This document shows positions 15,692 through 23,724 of a stretch of DNA of 64,000 bases, piece by piece. The position numbers were made by a program, and so were the translations under genes. Source of the stretch: CAZHAX01 sp964530325 (GTDB lineage Bacteria; Chloroflexota; Anaerolineae; B4-G1); contig CAZHAX010000012.1 of the NCBI GenBank assembly GCA_964530325.1, positions 1-64,000 on the forward strand, written 5' to 3'. Every line of letters starts with the position of its first letter. Positions within the stretch are counted from its first letter, which is position 1. Under the pieces are notes generated by a model that did not search any database, was not told the origin of the DNA, and saw only the letters and a list, made by a program, of their open reading frames with translations.

Positions 15692-16378
15692 TCAGTCGCG
15701 CTCGAGGCGATAGCCAACGCCGCGCACGGTGGATATCATGCCGGATGGGCCGCCGGCCGATCGCAGCCTGGCCCGCAGACGCTTGATCGCGCTGTCGACC
15801 GCTCTGGCGTCTCCGAAGTAGTCGTAGCCCCACACCTGATCCAGCAGTTGCTCTCTGGACAATGCTTGCCCGGCGTGGCGGACCAACATCTCCAGGAGAT
15901 CGAACTCGAGCCGGGTCAGAGCGAGTGGGCTATCGCCAACGTGTGCTTCGTGGGCCAGGGTGTCGATCGCCAGTGGGCCGATCCGGAGTCTGGAGACGGC
16001 GTCTCCCTCACGGGCGGCGACTCGGCGCAGGACAGCTTTCACCCGGGCGACCAACTCGCGGACGCTGAAGGGCTTGGTGACGTAGTCGTCAGCGCCAAGC
16101 TCGAGGCCCACGACCCGGTCCACCTCCCCGTCGCGGGCGGTGAGCATTATGATCGGCACGGAGCTCTCGCGGCGCAGCTCCCGGCAGACGTCGAGGCCGT
16201 CGAGTTCGGGGAGCATCAGGTCGAGTACTATCAGATCGGGATGCCCGCCTCGGGCCAGGCGCAGCGCCTCTCGACCGTCGTGCGCCACAACGACCTGGTA
16301 GCCATTCCGCTGCAGGTTATATCGCAGCAATTCGGTGATGGCCGGCTCGTCGTCCACAACGAGGATCTTGTGGCTCAC
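15692..16378 (-). CDS. OmpR/PhoB-family response regulator
   Basis: 228 residues. The receiver domain has acidic residues in VVDDEP, phospho-acceptor Asp53 in VLDLMLPELDG, the Thr of IMLTARD and the Lys of DYVTKPF. The C-terminal winged helix has LTRLEFDLLEMLVRH, DQVWGYDYFGDARAVDSAI, and RLRARL leading to VRGVGYRLE, the PhoB/OmpR recognition pattern. Start GTG 16378 gives VSHKILVVDDE, exactly a regulator N-terminus. The predicted transcript start is only 1-3 nt upstream, so the mRNA would be leaderless. It pairs with the kinase at 13737-15638; phosphate or envelope control is typical of this pairing but unproven here. Confidence 0.95.
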   Translation of the reverse strand: MSHKILVVDDEPAITELLRYNLQRNGYQVVVAHDGREALRLARGGHPDLIVLDLMLPELDGLDVCRELRRESSVPIIMLTARDGEVDRVVGLELGADDYVTKPFSVRELVARVKAVLRRVAAREGDAVSRLRIGPLAIDTLAHEAHVGDSPLALTRLEFDLLEMLVRHAGQALSREQLLDQVWGYDYFGDARAVDSAIKRLRARLRSAGGPSGMISTVRGVGYRLERD

Positions 16379-16386
16379 GGTTGGGG

Positions 16387-16415
16387 ATTGTATATCGAGC
16401 TCGCCGTGCTGGCAA
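16387..16415 (-). promoter_or_regulatory. Promoter of the response regulator-kinase operon
   Basis: Minus strand TTGCCA (16415-16410), 17-bp spacer, TACAAT (16392-16387). The predicted start near 16380 almost coincides with GTG 16378. Confidence 0.65.
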
Positions 16416-16448
16416 ACAAGAACGCCCCCTGCCAGAAGGCAGGGGGCG
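16411..16448 (-). terminator. Intrinsic terminator of the DsbA-cyclophilin gene
   Basis: A perfect 11-bp stem, CGCCCCCTGCC (16423-16433) with GGCAGGGGGCG (16438-16448), has an AGAA loop. On the minus strand it is followed by TTCTTGTTT. It lies between two same-strand genes and separates their transcription; its tail overlaps the -35 box of the next promoter. Confidence 0.85.
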
Positions 16449-16475
16449 GATGCATCCAACTGTGGCTTGCTCAGC

Positions 16476-17687
16476 CTACTGCTCGTCCACGGTGATGGAC
16501 TCGATTACGTCCGGCTCAGGCTGGCCGAAACCGGGAACGGTCTGAGTGAGGCTCTGCAGGATGTCCATCCCCTCGGTCACGCGGCCTATGATTGTGTACC
16601 GTCCATTGAGTTCCGGGAGCGGAACGTAGGTGATGAAGAACTGGCTGACGTTCACGCCTTGCTGGGGGCTGTACAGGGCCAGCATGCCGGCCTCGTTGAA
16701 CGATAGCTCCGGCCTGGTCTCATCGCCGCAGTAGTAGCCGGCGAAGGGCAGACCCCAGCCGACGCTCGCCGGATCGCCTGCCTGCGCCGCCAGGTCGTAC
16801 TCGACGGCGAAGAACTCCAGGCCATCGTACCAGCCCTCGCCGGCCAGGAAGGCGAAGCTGTTGGTGTTGGTCGGAGCCTCTTCGGAGAAGAGCTCAACGA
16901 CGATGGCCCCCTTGCTGGTGGCAATCGTGGCCGCGTACTCCTTCCCTTCGCCGATCACCCTTGGCGGCAGGGCGCTGTACTGCTCTGTCTCCATCAGGGC
17001 GGTGAAGCGGACGAGCAGGAGGGCGTCTACTCCGAGATCGCTCGACGGGTAGAAGACGCCGTTAACGATGTAGCTGGGCGTGTAGGGTAAGCCGAGGTCC
17101 CGGGCGCCTTCGCTGTCTGCAGTGACCTTGTCCAGATACACGTGGTTCTGCAGGTCGTCTGAGAACCGTTCCACATCCAGTCCCAGCTCCTCGGCGTAGG
17201 CGGCGAGCAGCGGAATCACGCTATCCTGATCCGACGCGGACCACTCGCCCTGGCGGGCGTAGAGCAGATCGTGCATCTCCCAGAAAGCGCCCTGGGCGCC
17301 GGCGGCCTCCGCCGCCTCGGCTGTGGTCACGGCCAGCGGGTGATAGTCCAGCGTGAAGTGGCGAAAGATGAAGATGACGTTGTCCCCCGGGGCGTCTTCC
17401 AGACGGTCGTGCAGCGAGGCCCTCCCTGCGCAGGCGCTGCACTGGAAGTCTGCGTACTCGATGACGACGATGTCCGCATCCGCGGGGCCGCTGGCCTGGT
17501 CGGCCTCGGTCACCGGCGGCACCGGGACCTCGGCGAATTGGAGGGGTGCCAGATAGCAGCTGGCGGGGCCGGCGGGTGTAGGCGTGAGCGTCGACGTCCT
17601 CGTTGGTGTAGACATGGCCGCGCCCGAATCGCAGCCGGCGGAGACGACGAGCAGCAAGAGGGGCACCAAGAACAAACCTTTCTTCAT
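16476..17687 (-). CDS. Lipoprotein fusing a DsbA-like thiol domain to a cyclophilin-like domain
   Basis: 403 residues. A lipoprotein signal (LLLLVVSAGC, Cys19) and Thr-Pro-rich linker lead to a DsbA/thioredoxin-fold domain (about 65-240) with the redox pair C83-S-A-C86 in FQCSACAG. A cyclophilin-type domain follows (about 245-400): ATIATSKGAIVVELF, VSQFFITY, and NGRYTIIGRV. In the cyclophilin part the catalytic Arg of the usual FHRV motif is absent (FFAVEYDLAAQAGDP), so isomerase activity is doubtful while peptide binding may remain. Such a chain could oxidise and hold folding exported proteins at the outer face of the membrane. It stands alone between its own weak promoter (TAGAAT at 17723-17718, minus) and a strong terminator. 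Confidence 0.88.
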   Translation of the reverse strand: MKKGLFLVPLLLLVVSAGCDSGAAMSTPTRTSTLTPTPAGPASCYLAPLQFAEVPVPPVTEADQASGPADADIVVIEYADFQCSACAGRASLHDRLEDAPGDNVIFIFRHFTLDYHPLAVTTAEAAEAAGAQGAFWEMHDLLYARQGEWSASDQDSVIPLLAAYAEELGLDVERFSDDLQNHVYLDKVTADSEGARDLGLPYTPSYIVNGVFYPSSDLGVDALLLVRFTALMETEQYSALPPRVIGEGKEYAATIATSKGAIVVELFSEEAPTNTNSFAFLAGEGWYDGLEFFAVEYDLAAQAGDPASVGWGLPFAGYYCGDETRPELSFNEAGMLALYSPQQGVNVSQFFITYVPLPELNGRYTIIGRVTEGMDILQSLTQTVPGFGQPEPDVIESITVDEQ

Positions 17688-17768
17688 TCCTGCATCCTTG
17701 TAGTCACAATAGGGGCAATTCTACCATGGATGGGCGGGCGCGGCCACCCTCAGTGCCGGGCCGGGCAG

Positions 17769-17797
17769 TTGGCAAGCCGACCGACCTGCTGTAGAAT
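17769..17797 (+). promoter_or_regulatory. Promoter of the tandem PIMT operon
   Basis: TTGGCA (17769-17774), 17-bp spacer, TAGAAT (17792-17797). Confidence 0.65.
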
Positions 17798-17870
17798 GCA
17801 ACCGCTCTATCGCCGCCCGGCGCCGGCGCGAGACGGGCACCGCGGCGGCGAGAGGGCGAGAGGCCCACGG

Positions 17871-18662
17871 ATGCCGAAGAGGAAGCAAGCGCTCCTGATT
17901 CCGGTGGCCATCGTGGCGGTCTGCATCACGGTCTCGGCATCTCGCTGTCTGGCTACCCCCCGCGCCGAGCCCACCCAGGTGGCGGCGACGGCCAACGGCG
18001 ACGCGGTGTACGCTCAGAGGCGGGAGGCGATGGTCGCATTGACCATCGAGGGGCGGGGCGTCACCGACGAGGACGTGCTGAGGGCGATGCGGGTGGTGCC
18101 GCGCCACTTGTTTGTTCCAGACGACCTTCAATACTGGGCCTACAGCGACCGCGCACTGTCCATCGGCTATGGTCAAACCATCTCCCAGCCCTACATCGTG
18201 GCTTGGATGACCGAGCTACTGGAACTGCGGCCGGGCGAAGAGGTGCTGGAGATAGGAACAGGCTCGGGCTATCAGGCTGCGGTTCTGGCGGAGTTGCCTG
18301 GAGTGGAAGTATATACGATCGAGATAGTAGCCGAGCTGGCGGCGGGTGCCTGCCAGCGGCTGGAGGAGATGGGCTACGCCGACGTGCATTGCAGGCAAGG
18401 GGACGGCTACTACGGATGGGCGGAGCACGCTCCGTTCGATGCCATCGTCGTAACGGCGGCGCCCGACCACCTGCCGCCGCCACTAGTTGAGCAGCTCGCC
18501 CGCGGCGGAAGGCTGGTGATCCCCATAGGGCCGAGAGGCGGCTGGCAGACGCTGTGGTGCTACGTCAAGAGCGTTACTGGCGAGCTGGTGGCTGAGAACA
18601 TGGGTGGGGTGGTATTCGTTCCGTTCACCGGGGCAGGCAGCGAAGCGGGCGAGGGCTACTGA
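17871..18662 (+). CDS. pcm: Exported protein-L-isoaspartate O-methyltransferase (PIMT paralogue 1)
   Basis: 263 residues. PIMT methylates L-isoaspartyl residues in aged proteins using S-adenosylmethionine. The first 30 residues, MPKRKQALLIPVAIVAVCIT and on, form a signal peptide or anchor not found in ordinary PIMT. The core follows: RHLFVPDD, IGYGQTISQPYIVAWMTELL, SAM motif VLEIGTGSGYQAAVLAEL, FDAIVVTAAPDHLPPPLVEQL, GGRLVIPIG. ATG 17871 is the first start after the promoter. The second, leaderless-type copy begins 32 bp downstream, so the two are co-transcribed. An export role would need SAM outside the cytoplasm, so the helix may be only a cytoplasm-facing anchor. Confidence 0.88.
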   Translation: MPKRKQALLIPVAIVAVCITVSASRCLATPRAEPTQVAATANGDAVYAQRREAMVALTIEGRGVTDEDVLRAMRVVPRHLFVPDDLQYWAYSDRALSIGYGQTISQPYIVAWMTELLELRPGEEVLEIGTGSGYQAAVLAELPGVEVYTIEIVAELAAGACQRLEEMGYADVHCRQGDGYYGWAEHAPFDAIVVTAAPDHLPPPLVEQLARGGRLVIPIGPRGGWQTLWCYVKSVTGELVAENMGGVVFVPFTGAGSEAGEGY

Positions 18663-18694
18663 CCCGGGCTGGAGCAGGGCGAGAAGGATCAGCG

Positions 18695-19351
18695 ATGGCC
18701 CCAGAGAGAGAAGCCCCTGAAGAGCGCGGCGAGCACATGGTGTCCGACACGATCGAGCGCCGGGGCGTTGGCGACCAGGCGGTGCTAGGCGCGATGCGCC
18801 GCGTACCTCGCCACCTGTTCGTGCCGGAGGCGGAGCAGCGGTACGCCTACGGCGACTACCCACTGCCGATAGGCTACGGACAGACGATCTCGCAGCCGTA
18901 CATAGTGGCGTTGATGACGGAGCTGCTTGCTCTGAAGGAAGGGGACAAGGTACTGGAAGTCGGAACCGGGTCCGGGTACCAGGCTGCCATACTGGCTGAG
19001 CTTCCCGGCGTCGAGGTGTACACCATCGAGATAATCCCGGAGCTGGCGGCAGCCGCTTGCCGGCAGTTGGAAGAGATGGGCTACGACAACGTCCACTGCA
19101 GGCAGGGCGACGGTTACCACGGATGGCCCGACGAGGCTCCGTTCGACGCGATCATAGTCACCGCTGCGCCGGTGCATCCCCCCAAGCCGCTGCTCGATCA
19201 GCTTGCCCCGGGAGGGCGGCTCGTCGTTCCGGTGGGCACAGCCGGAGGGTTCCAGACCCTCTGGAAGTACGTGAAGAGATCGGACGGCGAGGTGGAGTCG
19301 TTCAGCCACGGTGGCGTAGCCTTTGTGCCCCTCACGCGCGGTGAGCGCTGA
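18695..19351 (+). CDS. pcm: Protein-L-isoaspartate O-methyltransferase (PIMT paralogue 2, cytosolic)
   Basis: 218 residues, the usual length. It has the same motifs as the preceding gene: RRVPRHLFVPE, IGYGQTISQPYIVALMTELL, VLEVGTGSGYQAAILAELPG, IIVTAAPVHPPKPLLDQLAP, GGRLVVPVG, and no signal sequence. Long identical runs with the upstream copy point to a tandem duplication followed by gain or loss of a signal. AAGGA precedes ATG 18695; an internal ATG at 18737 is less likely. The 3' end overlaps the convergent gene at 19332 by 20 bp. Confidence 0.93.
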   Translation: MAPEREAPEERGEHMVSDTIERRGVGDQAVLGAMRRVPRHLFVPEAEQRYAYGDYPLPIGYGQTISQPYIVALMTELLALKEGDKVLEVGTGSGYQAAILAELPGVEVYTIEIIPELAAAACRQLEEMGYDNVHCRQGDGYHGWPDEAPFDAIIVTAAPVHPPKPLLDQLAPGGRLVVPVGTAGGFQTLWKYVKRSDGEVESFSHGGVAFVPLTRGER

Positions 19352-21725
19352 CGGCTCCGGACAATAGGAAGGCCGCAGCGTAGCAGGCAGCCCCGAGCGC
19401 CAATACGGCGGGGAATCCGAAGGACAGCGCGAGCAGCGCGGCCGCGATCGACGCCACAACCGATACCGCGCCATTCACTCCCCAGGCCCAGGTGACCAGC
19501 GGCTCTTCTCTTCGTTCCAAGCGAGCCAGCCCCTTGGGAAGCGGCATTCCCATCAAGAGCCCTGCCGGGGCGAGAGTAGTGATGGTGATAGCTGCCCGGC
19601 CCCACAGGGGTGCCCCGAGCGCGGCCTCGAACAGCAACGGCAGGCCGGCGGAGTAGAGAATGACCAGCACTGGAAGAGAAAGCAGCACTGCGCTCAAGGG
19701 AAGCCGGGGAGAAAGCAGGCTGCCCAGACCGGAGAACAACAGAAGAGCGAACAGCACGGCGGTGAAGGCGTATGATGGGTGCCCCAGGAAGAGAATGAAC
19801 TGCTGTACCAGGGGCATCTCCACAGCTAGAAAGCCCAGGCCCAGGAGTGCGAAGTAGCCGAGAGCGGACGCCAGTGCCCGGCGCGACCCTCTGGGCGGGC
19901 GGCGCGCAGCCAGAGGCAGCAGCACCAGGACCAGGGTCGCCGCCAGCGCCAGCAGGAGAAGCACCAACAGGACGAAGTAGCCGGCTCCGCCAAAGGGGAG
20001 CCAGACGTGGCCGGCCAGCGCCAGCACATCCGGAGCCTGTCGCCACGTGAAGTAGTGGCCGAAGAAGGGCCAATCGTCACGGGGTGGACGGATGTTGAAG
20101 GATGAGGCGCTGTAGACAGCTTCTCTCCCGCCGGCGTCGAGAAGCTGGAGGCAGGTCTCGTAGTAGACCGGCTGGGACATCCTGTTGTAGCGATTTGGCT
20201 CGTCCGGGCGTATGTCCGGTGCGTACACCAGGTCGAAGGCGCGCGCCTCTGCGAAGGCGCGTATTTCCTCCAGCTCCTGTGCCTCGAAGGGGCCGCGCCG
20301 GGCCAGGATGAGCATCTGCCGATAGCTGCGCAACGCCACTAGGCTCTGCTGCGGATCGCCGCCGGTGTGCTCGAGTGCCTCGGCCGCGAGGGCGAAAGCC
20401 CGAATGGACTCCGAGGGCGGTACCTGGAGCCAGCGGGAGATCACGAGCAGACCCCGTTCGTCGAGCGCAGCCAGGTAGTCGTTGAACGCTTCTATCGTGT
20501 TGCTGTAGTCCTCTGCCAGGCTATATGCGCCGGAGGCCACGGGGCGGTACGGAGCCGTCAAGGACAGCACCACGATATCGAAGCGCTCATCGGTGCGTCT
20601 GCTGTAGGCCCGTCCCCCTTCAACGATCACGTCGACGCGGGCGTCGTCATACAGCAGCCCCGCCCATTGGCCCTGCTCGCGCACAGCTTCGACAACTAGC
20701 GCGTTCGCCTCGACGGCGGTCACAGAGCTCGCCCCGTTGGAAAGCGCGACCAGGGTATCGAGGCCGCCGCGAGGCTCGAGGACGAGCGCGCGGGCGCCCG
20801 GCCGCAGCCGGTATGGTAGCGAGGTCAGCAGGCAGTCTGTGAAGTCAAGGTCGGTGAACCCCGGCTGCACATGGCTGATCGGGCTCAGGTCGTCGCCATC
20901 TACCGTCATGCCCCGCTGACCGGGTGGCTCATCGGTGCAGACGAAGCCGCGACCCGGCAGGCTGTGGATGGCCTCCGAACTGACGACGTCTACCCTGGAG
21001 AAGCTGTTCCACTTCCTGAACAGGAGCTTGGCGTCCGGGTTCAGAAGCAGGTAGCTCAGATCCTTGTAGGGAGATAGTCTGATCTCCAGCGCCGGCGGCG
21101 GGCTGACGGCCCCCGCCAGGAGGAGCGCTCCGAAAGCGAAGGGCATCGCCCGTGAGATCCAGGATGACGGGCGAGTCCCGGCAAGCCGGAAGAGGGCCGC
21201 GGCAAGCAGGCCGAGCGCGGAGGCAAGGAGGACCGTCCCCTCGGCTCCTATCAGGCGGGGGGCAGAGATAGCTAACAGGCATCCACCGGCCGACCCCACC
21301 AGGTTAGCCGCATACGTCTGGCGGGTCTTATCGCGGCGCAGGTCCAGGAGCAGGCCAACAACGGCGCCGCTGAAGAAGAAGGGGGTTGCCAGGGCCAGGT
21401 AGTGCAGCGCCAGGATCAGGCCCTGCTGATAGTCGTAGGAGATTCGAAAGGAGTCAAACGGCAGGTACAGTGTCAGGGCGTAGGAGCCGACCGCTGTGAC
21501 GGCGAATCCCCAGCAGAGAAGAGGTAGAGATTCGACAGTAGGCTGGCGGCGGCGGCCGGCGAGGAGTGCCAGAATGGATCCGCTGGCAGCAAAGCCGAGC
21601 AGGGCCACGCTGATCGTCATGAAGGCGAAGTGATAGAACTGGGAGACGGAGAAGACCCGGCTGAGGTTGATCTCAAAGGCGAGCGTCGCCGCAGACAGGA
21701 CGAAGACGGCTGCGTACGATATCAT
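19332..21725 (-). CDS. Polytopic membrane protein with spermidine-synthase-like domain
   Basis: 797 residues. About seven membrane helices (1-220) are followed by a soluble Rossmann methyltransferase-like domain (about 225-560: LVLEPRGGLDTLVALSNGAS, VTAVEANALVVEAVREQ, FDIVVLSLTAP) and then seven more helices (about 585-795). This helix/SpeE/helix plan matches membrane spermidine-synthase-like proteins of unknown function. The GGGDG motif and catalytic Asp of real aminopropyltransferases are replaced by PRGGLD, so polyamine synthesis is unlikely. It is probably co-transcribed with the lipoprotein upstream (56-bp gap). Confidence 0.75.
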   Translation of the reverse strand: MISYAAVFVLSAATLAFEINLSRVFSVSQFYHFAFMTISVALLGFAASGSILALLAGRRRQPTVESLPLLCWGFAVTAVGSYALTLYLPFDSFRISYDYQQGLILALHYLALATPFFFSGAVVGLLLDLRRDKTRQTYAANLVGSAGGCLLAISAPRLIGAEGTVLLASALGLLAAALFRLAGTRPSSWISRAMPFAFGALLLAGAVSPPPALEIRLSPYKDLSYLLLNPDAKLLFRKWNSFSRVDVVSSEAIHSLPGRGFVCTDEPPGQRGMTVDGDDLSPISHVQPGFTDLDFTDCLLTSLPYRLRPGARALVLEPRGGLDTLVALSNGASSVTAVEANALVVEAVREQGQWAGLLYDDARVDVIVEGGRAYSRRTDERFDIVVLSLTAPYRPVASGAYSLAEDYSNTIEAFNDYLAALDERGLLVISRWLQVPPSESIRAFALAAEALEHTGGDPQQSLVALRSYRQMLILARRGPFEAQELEEIRAFAEARAFDLVYAPDIRPDEPNRYNRMSQPVYYETCLQLLDAGGREAVYSASSFNIRPPRDDWPFFGHYFTWRQAPDVLALAGHVWLPFGGAGYFVLLVLLLLALAATLVLVLLPLAARRPPRGSRRALASALGYFALLGLGFLAVEMPLVQQFILFLGHPSYAFTAVLFALLLFSGLGSLLSPRLPLSAVLLSLPVLVILYSAGLPLLFEAALGAPLWGRAAITITTLAPAGLLMGMPLPKGLARLERREEPLVTWAWGVNGAVSVVASIAAALLALSFGFPAVLALGAACYAAAFLLSGAVSAHRA

Positions 21726-21781
21726 CCTGTGACCTCAACTCCAGTACGGGCAGCGGCAGAGCTGAGCGCGGGGCAGGGGGA

Positions 21782-22834
21782 CTACTGGTAGCTGATGAAA
21801 GCTGGCGGTGGATAGAGAGAGAGCACCTCCTGGGGGGTCATCAGCGGCATATCCAGCCGGTAGAACAGCTTGAACCCGCCATACTCGAAGCCAGCCTCTT
21901 CCCGGTATTGGTTGTAGTCGTCAAGCTTGGCGCCGCGACCGCCGAAGCCGTCCGCGTGCCAGACCATGTCGATAAGCGGGTAGTCCTGGACAAGATGCTT
22001 GTTCGTGAGCACGGCGTCGCGGAACTGATGGACGACGAGTATCTTCTGCTCGCCGACCTGCTCCGCGATTGTGCTCAACCAGGCCTGTATCCAGTTGATA
22101 GTCTCGCCATCCAGGCGGCCGAGGTCGACGGCGGGAACCTGGTCCGGGCCCACTACCCATTCAGGGTCTATGGCCAGATGGACGTTGGGCTCGCGCAGGT
22201 AGGGCTCGATGATAGCCAGTTCTGTCTCGATCGGGCTGCGGCCTGGCTGGATATCGAGCACGACCCATGCCCCCTCCTGGGCCGCTACGTCCAGCCACCA
22301 GCGCAGCGTCTCCGGGGCCAGGCGGTGATTGTAGTCGCCGTCTTCCCCGGGGAAGTCGTCGGCGACGGTGGCTACGGTCTCGAAGACGATGGTTACCTGG
22401 ACGCAGGGGTCAAGCGCCTGGTAGGCCGCGGCCTCGGCACGCAGGTAGGTGAGCATTGTCGGAAGGTCGTAGGCGCCCAGGACGCCCATGCCGCTGCTCA
22501 GCGGGCTGCCGTAGTAGGCTACGAACCTGCGCCCGCGTATGTGCGAAGCGGGATGGGCTGGCACCGAGCAATCCCTGGGCTCGAACGTGCCGAGCAGCGT
22601 TCCAGAATACGGCGTAGGAGTCTCCGTCGGTGTTGCCGTCGGCGTGGAGGTAGGCGTGGTGGTCGGCGTCGGAGTGGGAGTGGCGGTAGGGCTCGGCGTG
22701 GGAGTATCCGTCGGCGAGGGCGTCGGAGTGAGGGTGGGGGAGGGAGTCGGCGGATCGGAGCAGGCTGCCAGCAGAGCGATCAGCACGCCGGCCACCAGCG
22801 GTCTACTCAGCAGCGGTCTAGAGTGAACAGGCAT
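21782..22834 (-). CDS. Lipoprotein with Thr-Pro-rich linker and glycosidase-like domain
   Basis: 350 residues. The signal LVAGVLIALLAAC ends in a lipobox Cys. A linker of about 50 residues made almost only of Thr, Pro and Ser follows, then a domain of about 265 residues with FVAYYGSPLSSGMGVLG, WVVLDIQPGRSP, HLAIDPEWVVG and KILVVHQFRD. Alternating beta strands ending in acidic residues suggest a TIM-barrel hydrolase-like fold, but I cannot name the family. ATG 22834 follows AGGAGATAGC. Thr-Pro linkers of this kind are common in Chloroflexota surface proteins. It heads an operon with the SpeE-like gene. Confidence 0.75.
   Translation of the reverse strand: MPVHSRPLLSRPLVAGVLIALLAACSDPPTPSPTLTPTPSPTDTPTPSPTATPTPTPTTTPTSTPTATPTETPTPYSGTLLGTFEPRDCSVPAHPASHIRGRRFVAYYGSPLSSGMGVLGAYDLPTMLTYLRAEAAAYQALDPCVQVTIVFETVATVADDFPGEDGDYNHRLAPETLRWWLDVAAQEGAWVVLDIQPGRSPIETELAIIEPYLREPNVHLAIDPEWVVGPDQVPAVDLGRLDGETINWIQAWLSTIAEQVGEQKILVVHQFRDAVLTNKHLVQDYPLIDMVWHADGFGGRGAKLDDYNQYREEAGFEYGGFKLFYRLDMPLMTPQEVLSLYPPPAFISYQ
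22612..22757 (-). repeat. Low-complexity Thr-Pro codon repeat in the lipoprotein gene
   Basis: Degenerate 6-bp units encoding Thr-Pro, Ser-Pro and Ala-Thr alternate for about 145 bp. It encodes the linker that holds the domain away from the membrane; unit number is likely to vary between strains. Confidence 0.75.
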
Positions 22835-22873
22835 GCTATCTCCTGAGGTGTGGCGTGTGGCGCGACCCGGCGA

Positions 22874-22902
22874 AGTGTACAGCAGATTGTGCGATCTGGC
22901 AA
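22874..22902 (-). promoter_or_regulatory. Promoter of the lipoprotein-SpeE-like operon
   Basis: Minus strand TTGCCA (22902-22897), 17-bp spacer, TACACT (22879-22874). Confidence 0.65.
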
Positions 22903-22946
22903 GGTTCAGCTGCATTGGGTCCTCAGGCCGGAAAGCGCGGCAGCGG

Positions 22947-22975
22947 TTGACAGGCCCCTGAGCGCGTGCTATACT
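22947..22975 (+). promoter_or_regulatory. Promoter of tRNA-Lys
   Basis: Consensus TTGACA (22947-22952), 17-bp spacer, TATACT (22970-22975), ending 9 bp before the tRNA. This is among the strongest promoters in the window. Confidence 0.8.
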
Positions 22976-22984
22976 GCCGCCGGT

Positions 22985-23058
22985 GGGCCGTTAGCTCAGC
23001 CTGGCAGAGCAGGGGCCTTTTAAGCCCAGGGTCGCAGGTTCGAATCCTGCACGGCCCA
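22985..23058 (+). tRNA. trnK: tRNA-Lys (anticodon TTT)
   Basis: A 7-bp acceptor stem, GGGCCGT (22985-22991) with ACGGCCC (23051-23057), encloses a D arm GCTC/GAGC, an anticodon loop CTTTTAA with anticodon TTT, and a T arm GCAGG/CCTGC with loop TTCGAAT. The first anticodon-stem pair is a G-A mismatch. The 3' CCA is not encoded. It reads AAA and, by wobble, AAG. Confidence 0.95.
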
Positions 23059-23113
23059 TCCTGTGGATAGTCGGCCGGGCCGGGCCGATTCTTTCGTTTC
23101 TGGGGGGCATGCC

Positions 23114-23626
23114 GTGACGCTACCGCTGTGGGCTTACTGGGTCGCACTGGCGGCCATGTTCGTGGGCCTGCTTGGTGTCGTCCTGCCGCTCGTGCCGGGA
23201 GTCGGCCTGATCTGGATCGTTTCGCTGGTCTATGCCCTCGCCGAGGGCTTCGCAACGATTGATCCCCTGACGTTCGCTGTGCTAACGGTCCTTGGCGCCA
23301 TCGGCTTCTCTGCCGATCTGTGGATGACCCAGCTGGGGGCCAAGATCGGCGGCGCGTCCATCTGGTCGCTCTTGGCCGGCCTCTTGCTGGGGACGATCGG
23401 GGCGATAGTAGGCCTTGTCTACCTGGGCGCGGCAGCAGGTCCACTTGCCGCGATCGGGGCCGTAATGGGCATTGTCCTGGCCGAGTGGTACCGGCGGAAG
23501 AGCCTCCGCGAGGCAATCAAAGCGGGCGGCGGCTGGCTCGTGGGCTGCACGCTTTCCGGCGTCCTGCAGCTGTTGATCGCCGCTCTGATGATCCTCATCT
23601 TCGTCTGGCAAGCCCGGGCGAGCTAG
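23114..23626 (+). CDS. DUF456 membrane protein
   Basis: 170 residues. Four to five hydrophobic segments carry glycine-rich stretches: VGLLGVVLPLVPGVGLIW, IWSLLAGLLLGTIGAIVGL and VYLGAAAGPLAAIGAVMGIVLAEW, the repeated LG.P.G pattern of the DUF456 family (function unknown). GTG 23114 is preferred: a GGGGGG site lies 6 nt before it, whereas the in-frame sequence further upstream starts only 5 bp after the tRNA. It could be expressed by read-through from the tRNA promoter. Confidence 0.82.
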   Translation: MTLPLWAYWVALAAMFVGLLGVVLPLVPGVGLIWIVSLVYALAEGFATIDPLTFAVLTVLGAIGFSADLWMTQLGAKIGGASIWSLLAGLLLGTIGAIVGLVYLGAAAGPLAAIGAVMGIVLAEWYRRKSLREAIKAGGGWLVGCTLSGVLQLLIAALMILIFVWQARAS

Positions 23627-23687
23627 TGCGGACGGTGCTCGCGCGGCCCTGTGGCGGGCCGCAGTCGCGGCGTCAGCCGGCCGCGGC

Positions 23688-23715
23688 TTGACATCGCCAC
23701 GCCCAGGACTATCAT
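23688..23715 (+). promoter_or_regulatory. Promoter of xseA
   Basis: TTGACA (23688-23693), 16-bp spacer, TATCAT (23710-23715). The predicted start is within a few nt of ATG 23725, suggesting a leaderless or near-leaderless message. Confidence 0.55.
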
Positions 23716-23724
23716 ACCCTGGCC

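Noticed and set aside
22612..22757. Short tandem units that could suggest a CRISPR or satellite
   Set aside because: Units are degenerate 6-mers encoding a Thr-Pro linker in frame; there are no spacers.
21908..22846. 312-codon open frame on the plus strand with a Val-Gly repeat
   Set aside because: Antisense of the Thr-Pro linker in the lipoprotein gene; the lipoprotein signal and ribosome site are on the minus strand.
23642..23661. GCGGCCC/GGGCCGC hairpin after the DUF456 gene
   Set aside because: No T run follows, and such short GC palindromes are common here; not called a terminator.
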